From Xiphydria camelus (taxonomy: Eukaryota; Arthropoda; Insecta; Hymenoptera; Xiphydriidae): a stretch of DNA of 64,000 bases. This document shows positions 42,971-54,988 of the stretch, one piece after another; position 1 is the stretch's first letter; every line of letters starts with the position of its first letter. The position numbers and the translations under genes are program-made. The stretch lies in contig OY783195.1 in NCBI GenBank assembly GCA_963678675.1, forward strand, positions 23,460,387 to 23,524,386. Direction: 5' to 3'. The notes under the pieces were generated by a model, which saw only the letters and a list, made by a program, of their open reading frames with translations, was not told where the DNA came from and did not search any database.

Positions 42971-45273
42971 ATAAAATACAAACGTTTAGTATGCCATTCG
43001 TGTTTATCGGGGAAGCTTTACGTCTATGAGAAAGTAATGGTGATCTAAAACAGAACCCTCGGCCCCGCTTTTCATCTACACTCTATACTATCAACGTCCG
43101 CGCTCAAAATCATAACGATCAGCGTCCGATTTTACAAGCAAACGCTCGTTTCGAGTAAAGAGAAAAACACAACTAAGTAATACCCATCGACCACTCTAAA
43201 CGTTCCCCAGTGCCATCTCGAAGCGTCACCACTGCGAGCCTTAATTATAATAGTTAAATGATATCGCGCGACGCGCGTCGTAAGTGTCGTCGAGATCCCT
43301 ACAGATCACGCGCTCGCTAGTCGCGTCCTCATCGTCGACAGATTTTTTGCGTGTCGTAAACTGACAAATACCGGAAGGCAGAAGACGGGGACGTCGTGGA
43401 TCGGGGGACAGATTTTTCGACGGCGCCTTGCATAATTTATAAAGAGTCGTTCGCTCTGAAAATTCGTCCGATGCGCCCGTAAAACGCCGCCTGTGTAGTC
43501 GAGCGAAGGCGAGTCTTCGTTCCCCGCCGTTTCCACCCCTTCCGGGATATTATCCTTCAGGAACCATTCTTCGCGCGGCGAGTATACCCGACGAAGTCGA
43601 TGTACTTTTCTCTCGGCTCGCGATCGGAAAATCAAAGCGAGAGCGATACTCGACGCTCTCCGCTCTCTTCGGCGTGTCCGCATCAAAAATTAACCGCGCC
43701 AGTGTCCCGCTGAAGCTACGACGTACACAGGTGGTACTGCTCGGCGCGCGACGTCGACACCCCCTCTGCGCGTTGACGTTTATCGCGCGCGGTCGCCCTC
43801 TATGAAAATGCGGCTGAATCGCGCGACGAAGCAATAAACTGTCTCCTGTCCGGGATGACAGTGGGACAAGTCAAAATATATACACCTTCTTCCACCGCGC
43901 CCCGCCGCTGATGGCAGTGATTAATCGTGCAAGGGCCATTTCGGGCGCACAACGAGCCCGGAGTGTCGCGCTATATACAGCCCGAAAAACCGCTTCAAAT
44001 ACAATCCTCTCCTCGCGCGGCCCTACGGCGCGGCGGGCGTTGCGTATTTTTCCTACGTACGCCCGTACGCGACGTCCTATAGCGCGCGTTTTAATTTTCT
44101 TTCGCGCCTCCGCTTTTCGCACGCGACGAGGGAAAAATTTTCTCCCCGCATACCGCGCATGCATATACATAGGAATTTTTCCATTGCTCACGCGGTCGAT
44201 TTTTATCGTCGGTGGCTTTTTTGTTTCGTCGCTTTCAACTTTTGATTTTTCCTTCGCGCACTCGCGCGCTTTCCGGGGATGATGAAAAATATTTTCCGCG
44301 CGAGGAACGGGGCGCGGCTACGCGTACCTTCCGATGAATCTCTTACATTGCGCGAGTTTATTGCGCCTTTAGAAACTTAATTAGATAAGTATGATGGTTA
44401 TATGTTTTGGGTTTGTTGCATCGGGAGAAAAATATAATTCATTCGATCGATAGTGTAATTGCGATATTGGAAGGAAAACTGAGACGGCATACTTTTCAGT
44501 TTTTCGCAAATGTTTCAAAAACGGTGAGGAAATCGGGAAAAGTGAGTAGCAATGTTGTGAAAGCCCATAAAATGTCCTGTCGGATGGCGTTGGACTGGTT
44601 GCGATCGGAAAATTAAGAGCCGAGAAATTTAAACTTAAATATAAAAAATCATTGAAAAAGTGGTGTGGCGACACTATGCTTGCATACCGTTACAAAAACC
44701 TTTTACAAAACTGACCAAAACCCAAACAACGCCGTGTGGAACTATACTAGTAGTTTGATAGAAAATTTACTTTGAAAAAACGTAATAGAGTCCCATGGGG
44801 TTCGGACGGCAGGTTATCTCCTAGCACTAACCAAATTATTATTTACATTATTTCTCCCTACTTGAAAATATTCTGTTGAAAAAATAGTGGAAAGCATTTA
44901 TGAGGGCCATTACATCAACTTCTTCGACAAAATGAAGCAGCCAGTTTGACTTGTTGACGTGTGTTGAGTGCTTAAAGGATGCGGAAGAAGACTAGATCCA
45001 GTGCCGTACCTGTTGAAAGGGGTCACACGAGGACTAGACTGGTATCTCAGAGTATTCTCATAATTATAATTATAATAGATATTATAAATTTTTAATTTAT
45101 CAATTGCAAGTGCAATTGTTTTGATGTGTCCGGTACTAGGTGTCAGTTTTTGATACACTGAAAAATTAAACGTGTGTTTGTTGTCATTTATCAAATCGAA
45201 GACAATTTTGTAATGAATCGTATCCATTAAAAAATATTATTATAAGTATACCCGACTGACAAAATTCATCGGC
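42971..45273. other. Unassigned DNA with CpG island 43050-44350
   Basis: The island holds overlapping ORFs on both strands (43306-43834 minus, 43871-44191 minus, 43911-44282 plus) with no family resemblance. A frame at 44407-44616 plus is open but unrecognised. From 44640 to 45240 the DNA is AT-rich. Confidence 0.35.
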
Positions 45274-45289
45274 TCTATGTAGGGGCAAC

Positions 45290-45870
45290 ATCGGCCTTCC
45301 GAGGTGGCAATATAGGCCGACCGAGCTGCAGCCTGCATAGTGCCTATATAGGAAGTGTAACGCTCGTCTATAAAGTGGCTATATAGGCCATGCAATGTAG
45401 AGCCTATGTAGGTCACACTATTTACAGACTATATAGGCCATGCAACGTACAGCCTATGTAGGCCGTGCGATATACAGCCTATGTAGGTCACACTATTTAC
45501 AGACTATATAGGCCATGCAATGTACAGCCTATATAGGCCGTACGCTTTGCAGACTATATGGGCCACACGATTTACAGACTATGTAGGCCATGCAATGTAC
45601 AGCCTATATAAGCCTTACCATTTGCAGACTATATAGGCCACGTGATATTCAGGCTATATAGGGTATTTAATTTGCAAACGATATAGGCCTCATGATATTC
45701 AGGCTACATAGACCAGCAAGCTAGAGTCTGTATAGGCCTACGTAGCAAGAGTACAACACTCGCAATGGAGGCTATTCACGCCGTATGATGTACCACCTAC
45801 ATAAGCCAATTGAGTGATTCAGAGATTATACAGACCAAGTAATTCACGGACTATATCACAGGCCAAACAT
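45290..45870. repeat. Left minisatellite array, ~25 bp period
   Basis: Repeated units of the form AGACTATATAGGCCATGCAATGTAC or AGCCTATGTAGGCCGTGCGATATAC, about 18-20 in all, becoming more diverged toward 45870. TATATAGGC or its variants occurs in nearly every unit. Confidence 0.9.
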
Positions 45871-46155
45871 TGCCGAAACAATTAAAGTCAAATGGTAAGA
45901 ATAATTAAGATAAAATCAATCGAATGCATAGAACATCAATTTTTATTGCACAGAGAAATATCGAATTTCCATATAGAGAACAGCATAATTATATTAAAAT
46001 TCATGAATCACTTATTATGATTAATTAACAACTGAACCGAAAAAAAAACATGTTGATTGGATTCGATACTAATGATTATACGTGCTTTGAATCCATTTTT
46101 CAGTGTTAAAATTTTGTTATTGTTGTTAAAATATGTCGTTATAGTTGTTGTATGA

Positions 46156-47601
46156 TTAATTTTCCGAAACTTGATTTTTCCCCGTTGGACTCTGTTTCGC
46201 TTTGGCCGCTTTTTCTCGTCGTCGTTGTACTCGACCATCACCCCAGTCGTACGCGTTGGTCAAAACGTAGCCCAGGGCTGTCTCATACTCTTTCTTCGTC
46301 ATCTTCTGTTCGGGCCTCATCGAAGACAAGAAATCTTTCAAAGTAACTGTAATTTCAATAATAATAATATTAATTATTATCATAATTATTATCATTAATA
46401 ATATTACTAATTTCTTTATGATTTTACCTTCTATCAACCGGGAAGTGTTGGTATGAGTAAATGTGTCTTTGTTCTCCTTAGGCTTGACCGCGGTGAACTT
46501 CATGGCAATTTCCCGAGTCATCAAACTCATCAAAACGGTTTTGATGTTTTTCTTCAATTTTTCCCCATCATCAAAAATGTATCTTCAAATTTCTTTCTGC
46601 AAAAACAAGAAAAATTATCAGGAAAATTTCAAAATCACTTTAAATTTCCGCTAGAAATCGCAAATATATCTTTTTAAAACTCTTAAAATCCCCAAAACCA
46701 AAAAACTCCTTCCCTAAAATACTGAGAAAACCTCGTACTTATATCTGTGGCTTACCTGTAGTGAATGTAACGAACAGTTACGAATTACCTTGATGATGAT
46801 GAATAAGTGTAAGGTACGGTCGGCGCGGTAGACTCGACGGCCGCACGATAAGCAATCCTCGAAGACTCTAACCACGGTCCGAGATCCTCGCCGGTTGTCG
46901 ATCGAATGCCTTCCTTCGATTGCTTCGAGGAGCATGAGTCCTCCTTGCTCCTTTGTCCTGGGCCTGCGTTGGAAAGCCCCGTTGCCTTGACGTCACTGTG
47001 GGGGAAACTGCCCGCTTCAACCTGGCATCGTGGATCGCCCTTGCTTGGCGCGTCCACTCCTAATAGTCCAGTAAAATTTCCGTTTAAATCGAAAATTGTG
47101 ACGTAATGGTGAAAAGTTGATAATAAATCAATATCATCGCATAAATCTCCCTCAAGTTAAGTGTTAACTCTCAAGTCGAGGGAAATTTTCATGGGAGAAA
47201 TGATAATTTCATGGATTACTATTGTTAATTTTTGGAAATATTACTATAGAATTAACGCGCGCGCGCGATCTTCTTATAAAAAATTATGATATTTCTCGTT
47301 TTCGAGATTTAGGTTAGGTTTCCAATATTCAATCAACTATAATATCCATTAGAAAGTATACAAAATTCAATCAAATGAGGAACAATCATTTCTTCATAAA
47401 AAGTTAAAGTACTTCAATAAAACGCGTACTAAAATGATTATAAAATGTTAAATTACGTACGATTTTTATGTAATACTAACCAGAGTCCCCTTCTTCTTCC
47501 AACACTGCAGCATTCCGTACTTGTTCCCACTTTTTCAGAGCACGCTTTTTACATCGATGCTTTTGAACACGTTCTCGGATCAATGTCCGTTTCCGATCCA
47601 T
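46156..47601 (-). CDS. Four-exon gene, DUF4806-like protein of 245 aa
   Basis: Minus-strand exons are 47601-47481 (ATG; donor GTTAGT), 47059-46789 (acceptor ATTAG; donor GTAATT), 46582-46428 (acceptor GAAG; donor GTAAAA) and 46346-46156 (acceptor TTACAG; stop TAA). Lengths 121, 271, 155 and 191 sum to 738, exactly 246 codons, and every junction keeps the frame. Exon 1 is basic (MDRKRTLIRERVQ, then KKRALKKWEQVRN). Exon 2 is Ser/Gly/Lys-rich and probably disordered. Exons 3-4 read IKTVLMSLMTREIAMKF, later VTLKDFLSS and YVLTNAYDWGDGR, a pattern I associate with DUF4806. A stronger acceptor (TTTTTGCAG at 46597) lies 14 bases upstream of the one used in exon 3 but leads to a stop. The gene sits between two minisatellite arrays. 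Function unknown; a transposon-encoded or captured protein is likely. Confidence 0.65.
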
Positions 47602-47729
47602 AGTAAACTTTAGAGTTCAATGCCGAAGCCCACGAGAGTACTGGGTGCAAGAATTGTCCCCTCGATCTTATATTATAGTATATATGACCGACGCGACATC
47701 TTTTGTATATATATTTTGTGGTGAATGCC

Positions 47730-48590
47730 CTTCTATATAGGCTGGCCGTCACAGAACTGACATCGCTCACATGTAGTGTGGCCTATATAGGTCGACAATC
47801 GCAAAACCAACATCGTTCGTATAAAGAATAACCTATAAAAGCCGGATATTGTGGAACCAATATCTTCCCTACATAGGATGTGGCCTATATAGGCTGACCG
47901 TCACAGGCCTAACATCGCCTACATGTAGTGTGGCCTATATAGATTGACAATCGCAACACCGACATCGCCCCTATACAGGATAACCTATAAAAGCCGGATA
48001 TTGTGAAACCAATACCGCCCCTACATAGGATGTGGCCTATATAGGCTGACCGTCACAGGCCTAACATCGCTCGCATGTAGTGTGGCCCATATAGGTTGAC
48101 AATCGCAACACCGACATCGCCCCTATACAGGATAACCTATAAAAGCCGGATATTGTGAAACCAATACCGCCCCTACGTAGGATATGGCCTATATAGGCTG
48201 ACCGTCACAGGCCTAACATCGCTCGCATGTAGTGTGGCCCATATAGGTTGACAATCGCAAAACCAACATTGCCCCTATAAAGGATAACCTATAACAGCCG
48301 GATATTGTAAAATCAATATCGCTCCTATGTAGGATTTGGCCTTCATAGGATGACTTTCGCAAAACTAAGATTGCCCTTATATAGAATGGCCTATGTAGGC
48401 CAGATATTGCTAAACCAATATCGCCCCTACGTAGGAAGTGACCTTTATAGGCTGTCCGTCATAGGACCAATATCGCTTGTATGTAGGTGACGTATATGTA
48501 GGTTGACCGTTCCCAAACCAACATTGCCCTCATAATGGAAAACCTACATAGGCTGGCCGGTACAAAACCAATATCGTGCCTACATAGAAT
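47730..48590. repeat. Right minisatellite array, 152 bp higher-order repeat
   Basis: Units near 50 bases (GGCCTATATAGGCTGACCGTCACAGG; GGCCTATATAGATTGACAATCGC; AACCTATAAAAGCCGGATATTGTG) follow each other in threes, giving a 152-base repeat with starts at 47881, 48033 and 48185 and more diverged copies up to 48590. The presumed promoter of the minus-strand gene starting at 47601 lies at the inner border (TATATATATTTTG at about 47706). Confidence 0.9.
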
Positions 48591-50149
48591 CTTTATTGGC
48601 CGAGAAATCTTGTCACTCGGGTACTGGTATACTTCTAATGCAGAAAATAATAAATTATTGAGAAACCAATTATTCCATTATTTATCGAATTACCTTAAAC
48701 GTCCGTCACTAAGGGAATTACACCTAATTCATATACACCTGGTTGAAGTAGCATTTAAAAACATACGAAATGATCGAAAACAAAAATTGTCTCATTCTAA
48801 AGACCCATGGGTATTCTTTGCATTCGAGATTCAGGTTTTAATATTCGCTTGAAAACGTGACGCGGTTGTGCCGTCGATGACGCGGTTGGCCGCATTTTGC
48901 GCGTTTTTCGTTTAATGAACAAGTCGACGCAAATTGGTATAAAACCAAAACATTGGTCATTACTACCGCGGCTGTCGGGAATCTGTAATTGGCGGCTCCG
49001 ATAGAAACGAGTCGACTTGCGTTATAAATGAAAAGCGCCGTTTACGGATCTATTCGCGATTCCCCCTCAACGCCGGTTTATATAACTAACCGGACCCTGC
49101 GAAATTCTATTTTACGCGTCGAGCACCTAGGGATGACTGGAATTTTTAGTTGGCGACCGGCTACGATAATCGTTGACGCCGGCGTGGGAAATGCAAAATA
49201 TTCCGTCATTGAATGGGCGCCACGGTGGGAGAAAAATCACGTGTAATTGGAATTAAAGAGACGGACGTCAAAAGCGGGAGAGGCTGAATCGGGAATGCGC
49301 CATTTGTTTAACAACGAAAGCGAAATTGTTCCCATTGGTTTGCGAATCAGCGTTTTGAAACGGTGTTACATTTGAAAAAGCAAGCGATGTCGCATTCGGC
49401 TGACTGTTAGGGCGAAGAAATGAAAACTGCCAGACTCGACGTAAATTTCGTATGTTTATGGATTTACATATGACGACGAGTCAAACGGGAAGATTATATG
49501 ATGTTCAAAATACACTTATGTTTGACAAGAACTTCAGTACTTTCCTGAAGTTTAACATCTATTTTTAACGGTACGGAAAGAATCAATTTTTTCAAATTCA
49601 ACCGTGCATCAATCAAAGCCCTTAAATATTTTCCGTTTTGCCACATTTTCCCCTACAGCTATTCCGCATCTATTCGACCCAACTTTTCCACAGCAAACAA
49701 TGAAAGAACATAAAAATTCACTCACAGAAGTTGCCACATTTAAAGGGCCAGAGTCATCCGCGAGAAAACTCAAATTTCAAACCATCGCGACTCCAGGGAC
49801 ATTGGCGCATAAAAGACGATCGATCGACGGATAAACTAGGTCGCGCGCAGGCTTAACGAAGAAGGTCATTTCGATAAAACTGCCGCGAACCCGTTTTATG
49901 GCCGATTTAAAAAATGCACTCCCACGCTCCTTCGGCGACGCGCGAGGGTCTCGGAACTGATTCCGAGGAAGATTGGAGGACACTCTCGCTATTCCCTGCG
50001 CTTGTCGCGAAGCTCTGGTCGTTTCCGGTGTTGATTCTGACAGGAGCGTCGATATATAGGGTAGACCGAAGGCGAATCGGATCATATAGATTCGTATTTC
50101 TTAAATCGCCGTAAGAATCAGCATTTCGATCAGTATTACTTCGTTGGAG
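48589..50149. other. Unassigned DNA with two CpG-rich patches
   Basis: CpG-rich at 48850-49330 and 49780-50040, with AT-rich DNA around them. ORFs there overlap on both strands and are unrecognised. Confidence 0.3.
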
Positions 50150-50720
50150 CGGAACGAAATAATGTCAATAAGCGGAATGTTTATTTTCACAGCGGTTTAA
50201 GAAATATTGCGTGACTAATGCTAAAATGTCGTATATGCCACTCAACGCCCTTTTGGCACTGTAGAAGCCAAAATGGCTTATAAAAAAATTGTTTTCGCAA
50301 TTGGTAAAATTACGTAAAAATGGTCTAAAAATGGTAAAATATTATGAGAATTTGAGAGACTGAAGGCTAAAGAATGTACAGGAGATATAGTCGATACGTT
50401 CTTTTGGCATTAAGTTTCTTAAAAATTACGAAAAATAATGCTAAAAGGGCGTATCGATATGCATACTTGTATAGGTAAACCTAAGATCAATACGCCCTTG
50501 TGACACTAGTTTTCATGATTTTCCGAAAACTTAATGCCAAAAGGGCGTACAGACAATACCTTATACGTCCTTTTGCTTCTAAGTTTTCATTTTTTTCATT
50601 TTATTTATTAATATCAAGGCAAATTTAAGTGAACAAAAAACGAATTTTATACGCCGTTTTGGCTTTATAAAGGTACTTTTTGGCACATACGACCTCTTGG
50701 TATTTAGTGACGTAATATGG
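50150..50720 (+). repeat. Dispersed repeat carrying ACGCCCTTTTGGCATTA motifs, second copy
   Basis: Motif copies, some degenerate, occur near 50245, 50396, 50442 (reverse), 50490, 50539 (reverse), 50565, 50650 and 50685. The start (AACGAAATAATGTCAATAAG, then GGAATGTTTATTTTCACAG) and end (CTTGGTATTTAGTGACGTAATATG) resemble those of 42440-42970, so these are two copies of one repeat family with internal rearrangement. Confidence 0.65.
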
Positions 50721-50824
50721 TTCTATGATCCGATTCGCCTCGATCTATACTATCCATAGTCTATCCACGACATCAGTGTCCGAAAGTAACAGATCGAAAT
50801 AGTATCTTATGTCATAAGACGGAA

Positions 50825-50956
50825 ATCCGAGGTTTTTTCAGACTGTGTTTAATTAGGTCGTAACACGAGGTATGGTTAGACCTCCGGCGAGCCTCGTCCC
50901 CTCACCATGCCTCGTGCTATGACCAAATTAAACACAGTCTTAAAAATTCGAGGATT
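50825..50956. mobile_element. ~130 bp hairpin element
   Basis: GACTGTGTTTAATTAGGTCG, then CACGAGGTATGGT, pairs with ACCATGCCTCGTG, then GACCAAATTAAACACAGTC. The outer flanks pair more weakly (CCGAGGTTTTTTCA with AAAAATTCGAGG). Confidence 0.8.
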
Positions 50957-53900
50957 TCAGCCGAATGACATATACTATTTTTCCTCACGAATGCCCATTT
51001 CTCAAAACAAAACAAACAGAAGTACCTATACACGGCTCATTTCACGTTACGTTTATCAGTTTGGAAAAAGGATCCACTTCGAACTAAACAATCTTTTGAC
51101 AGCCTGCGGACTCTCGCTCGGTGTCACGCGGGAAAAAACGCCATCTTACGGTCTAAAAATAGGCTAGAAAATGTCTCGAAATGGGCATGAGTGGGGAAAA
51201 ACTTATGGCTTGTGGCATACAGGCTCATTGTAGGAATACGTAACGCTATTCGAGAGAATGTTATTCCTATTTAAAGAAATATTGGGATTACCACGATAAA
51301 AGAAAATTTGTGTCTTTTCGACGTTGATATCCATTCTGAAACCATGAAGAGTCCGCGAAACAGACAGTGAAGTACCGGGAATTTGCGTCATCGTGAGAAT
51401 CTCACGAATAACAATAAATATTAAATGATATTGTATTTCTGTAAACATGAATATTCTTATGTTTGATAATTGAGAAATTCTCTGCTAAAATATGCATATA
51501 ATTGGAAGGAAATACACGTGGATAAAAATAATATAATTTTACGTTTCGTCGAGGGTTCTCCAATAACTGATGTACGGGACTGGGCCCCGATAACTGATCG
51601 CACAACAGTATTGTGCGCAGGAAAAGTAGTGCCTAACATTGTTACAACCCACGACACTGTTGTCGCGGAAGAATTACACGCGTTCTCTCCGTTGCACACT
51701 TCGCCGCGTTTCGCCAAAGAAGCAAATCTACGGAGAGACTCTCCCTTCGTACAAAGCCAAATCCCGAAAGAAATTTCGCAGCGGCATCCTGCGCGTTTAG
51801 ATCTTGCTTCGCGTTCGCTTTTGTCACGTTGGCGGAAAAAAGCGCGCTTCCTCTCCCCGACTCGCACAGAACGGTAGGAGTCGCGCGCGTACGTTTCAAT
51901 TGGTTGCGACGAAGAGCGACCAAAGATCGCGCGCGGTGTAAGTATAGCGAGTTCCGACACGACGGCGCGACGACGTCGGAGGGAGAAAACGGACCAGCCG
52001 GCGAGGAAGCGCCACCCGAACTCCAATTCCACCGCGAGCGAGACCTCGATCCGAATTTTCTCGGCGCATTGTCTGCCGTCGAAAAGGGAGCTTCGGAATC
52101 ACGTTCGGCCGCCTTTCCTGGCCGCGTGTGCACGCCTATACGTATACGTACGCGCTGGCCTCCGCTGCACACACTGTCAGAGGGGGTCAATAGCGAGTGC
52201 GCGCCCGAGGAGAGGATATAAGCGGCGTGGCTCTCCTTTAAATTCCCTATACCGCTTCTCGCTACTGGAACGAGATTAATGAGCATTTTAAGACTCCCTC
52301 GCGCTCTCTCCCAACCCCTCCCCCGCTCTCGCTAGCCGCGCATTCCGCTCGGAAGCGAGACGGCGGCGCCAAATGCGATAAAACCGCAAAGAAACCGTTG
52401 AACGTTACACGGGTATACCACTCGCGCCGGTTATGTGGACGGTGTACACTGCAGTGCCGCGTTACCAACGCCTAGTGTTTTGCCCCGGGGCGGTATGAAG
52501 GACCCTCACATAAATATCACACTTGTAATCTCACGCTGAAAACACACGGTTGCAGATGGGAAGTCGGAGACGAGGAACTGTCTCGGTTCTTTCGCCCCCC
52601 CCCCCCTCTTTCTCTTTCTCTCTCTCTCTCTCTGACATACCTTTTCCTTCTTTCTCGCTCTTTCTCGCCGCGGCGCCGTGTGACACGTTAACTGAAGGGT
52701 TCATTTCGGGAGCTTAAGGGAAGGCTGATGGTTGTGACGGGAATTAATGTCAAAACGAGGCGCGTTTAATAAGTCCCTGCCCTCTCTCCGGTGCCGGCGA
52801 CCTTCTGGTCGGTCCTCCTGTACGCGTGTATACGTGCGCGTTAATACCCACGCGTTTCGGCTAATCTCGTTGCCGGTTGCGCCGCGAGGTCCACGCCTCC
52901 TCCGCGTTTCCTCCTTCGCCGTATTCTTTGGAAAACCATCCGCGGAGGGAAGAATAATACGTTCGCCCCGTGCCACTCGGCCGTCGCGTGCGGGAGATAT
53001 ATGATTATAACGAGAAAGAGAGAAATAAGAGCGGGCGAGGGAGAGAGAAAAAAAAGAGCGACGTCGCGCTTGGACGTTTGACGTACGTTGCCCGTAGATT
53101 TGTACTGGAACAGTTCGACTCGCGGGCAGAGTAAAGTCTAATAAATGTACGCGCGCGGAGCTTATAATATTCTAGGGAGGCGTGAGACGCGAGGGTGTGC
53201 GGGGTACGTCTATGGGGGGAAAAAGAAGGAGGAAAGCCGCTCAAAGCGTGGTATACAGGGTATATCGTCGGGGAAGAACGATCCGCCGAAGCGTTCTCGC
53301 GGCGCTCCCGTTATCGGGGACGCTCGAGTTGCAAAACAAATAACGAGCGCAAGTTTTCCCTGAAAAACAAAGTTTCCTAACGCAACAATAATTATTATAA
53401 CGTGTCGCTGAACCGAGAGATAAATTTTCGCCGAGTTCGAAAAGGTGGTGGAAGCGAGCGCCGCGCGCGGGGGGTTGCACTCGAGATATCTATTACGCCG
53501 TTCTCATCCGCGGAGTCCCGATGAGTTTATAGCCCTGAGCGCAGCCGCTCGCTCCGGGCCGCTTTGACTGGAAGCGGGTGTTAGTTTCCTTTCGGGGGAG
53601 AAAAAAAGAGACGCGACACTTCCTCATTGCGAAGATTACCTCCTTCTTTGACGTCGTTCCTCTTTTTTCTTCCCTCGCTCGTTACTCCCGGCAATTTTTC
53701 ACGAACCCCCGCGCGACGGGCGATCGATGCACTGCGAAAAAAATGGGCGTTCGGATATTTTAGAAGCGGCGGGGCTTTCAACGGAGATGGGACTGACGCG
53801 CGCGTAGATATAGAGCGCAACGATGCGCTGGAAGTCTGTAATATGCAGCTCAGCTGCGATTATATAACGCGGTGTACGGATTTGTTATAGCGTGCATCGA

Positions 53901-54054
53901 TGCACTTAATCCGTGAAACGAAATGCATTCCATCAGTGGAATTTGAAAGAACGTTACGGTTTGTTGACGACTTCCTACTGTTTCGCATTCATCGCGACGA
54001 AGGGCTTGAAACTCGATTGTACGAATGCAACTCTAAAAGCATTCGTTAAATTTA
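50957..54054. other. Unassigned DNA with CpG island 51640-53830
   Basis: About 2.2 kb of CpG-rich DNA with many overlapping ORFs, the longest 51642-52286 minus and 51457-52032 minus, both overlapped by plus-strand ORFs of similar size. A TATA-like GGATATAAGCGGCG occurs at 52214-52227. A C-run followed by CT repeats lies at 52596-52632. It looks like a promoter island, but no exon with convincing coding content was found. Confidence 0.35.
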
Positions 54055-54455
54055 TTAGGTGTACCCTACAAATCAGTTTTAGAACACTTTTGCAAAAATT
54101 CAAAATTTATTTTTGAGAAAAGTAAAGTACATCTATTCATCAAAATAATCCCCCTCTCACTTTCAATGACCTTCAGCCATCTTTTAGGAAATTTACGGAT
54201 GCCTTCCGCAAAGAAAATTTCATCTTGCGAGATGAGACCCACCTTTTGGACTTCTTCAAATGTTTTGATTCGCACATCAGACTATGCGTTTTGCATTTTC
54301 CGAAACAAGTGAAAATCAGTTGGAGCTAAGTCTGGTGAATACGCCGGGTGTGGTACAACTTCCCATCCAAGAGCCATTAACGTATCCTTGACCGGTCAAC
54401 CCACATGAGGCCTGGCGTTGTCATGGAGCAGTTTTACTGGACGTTTTCCTTTGCC
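54055..54455 (-). pseudogene. mariner transposase C-terminal remnant (second mariner type)
   Basis: The left border TTAGGTGTACCCTACAAATCA after TTTA resembles a mariner terminal repeat. On the minus strand the reading contains LLHDNARPHVG (54415-54383), a stop, then [17 protein letters not shown] with the final catalytic Asp region (54369-54300), another stop and the C-terminal FPKRWLKVIES stretch (54185-54150). At least two in-frame stops disable it, and the 5-prime part is missing. Its sequence is clearly different from the mariner copies at 12753 and 22487. Confidence 0.85.
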
Positions 54456-54932
54456 AGTAAATGAACGCTTTTGGTCAATTTCTTAATTCAGTCGTATTAA
54501 TTGGTGACAATATCGATCGGTCGTCGTCACCAATATCCAATACAGAAACGACGACGACCAACGCCTCGAGGAGAAACTGCGCGACCAAAAGCGCGGCGAA
54601 AAAATCGCAGCGGGACGGGGGACGGTCATCGCTTTCGCGTTTTTCCGCGCGCTCCTAGAAAGGTCCGCCGGCGAGAACGAATGGACACTTATCGTACCTA
54701 GGATCTGAAATATCGCCGGGACGTCTCTCGAAACCTTACGCCTCGCGGAAAGCCCCGGTACTATTTTTCGCCTTCTCCCGGTTTCCACGAGCGCGCGCGC
54801 GCGCTGCCCCGGAAGCGGCGAACGTCGCCGAGAGATCGTCGCTCACTGGGGGGGGGGGGGGGGGGGGGGGGCGAGAGGCGAAGGGCCACGGCGAGAAGGA
54901 GATAGTGGGTGGGAGCGAGCCGCGAGAGCGGA

Positions 54933-54988
<56 letters not shown>

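Larger units (their letters stand above)
45274..48588. mobile_element. 3.3 kb segment bounded by oppositely oriented minisatellite arrays and carrying a spliced gene
   Basis: The outermost sequences are inverted (TCTATGTAGG at 45274 and CCTACATAGA ending at 48588). The words just inside also agree in inverted orientation (CTATGTAGGGGCAACATCGG on the left; ACCAATATCGCCCCTACGTAG-type units on the right). The left array (45290-45870) has a ~25-base period built on CTATATAGGCC. The right array (47730-48590) has a ~50-base period with a 152-base higher-order repeat (starts at 47881, 48033, 48185). An intact-looking four-exon gene lies between them. No target duplication was clear. Together these suggest a DNA transposon with array-type terminal repeats; no known family was recognised. 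Confidence 0.65.

Noticed and set aside
45290..45870. CRISPR array reading of the regular repeats
   Set aside because: The spacers are themselves repeated and the period is about 25 bases; it is a minisatellite in a eukaryotic genome.
48535..48852. 105-codon plus-strand ORF at the right array end
   Set aside because: It begins inside the minisatellite and has no family resemblance.
51457..52286. Minus-strand ORFs of 191 and 214 codons
   Set aside because: Overlapping frames on both strands are open here because of low AT content; no recognised family.
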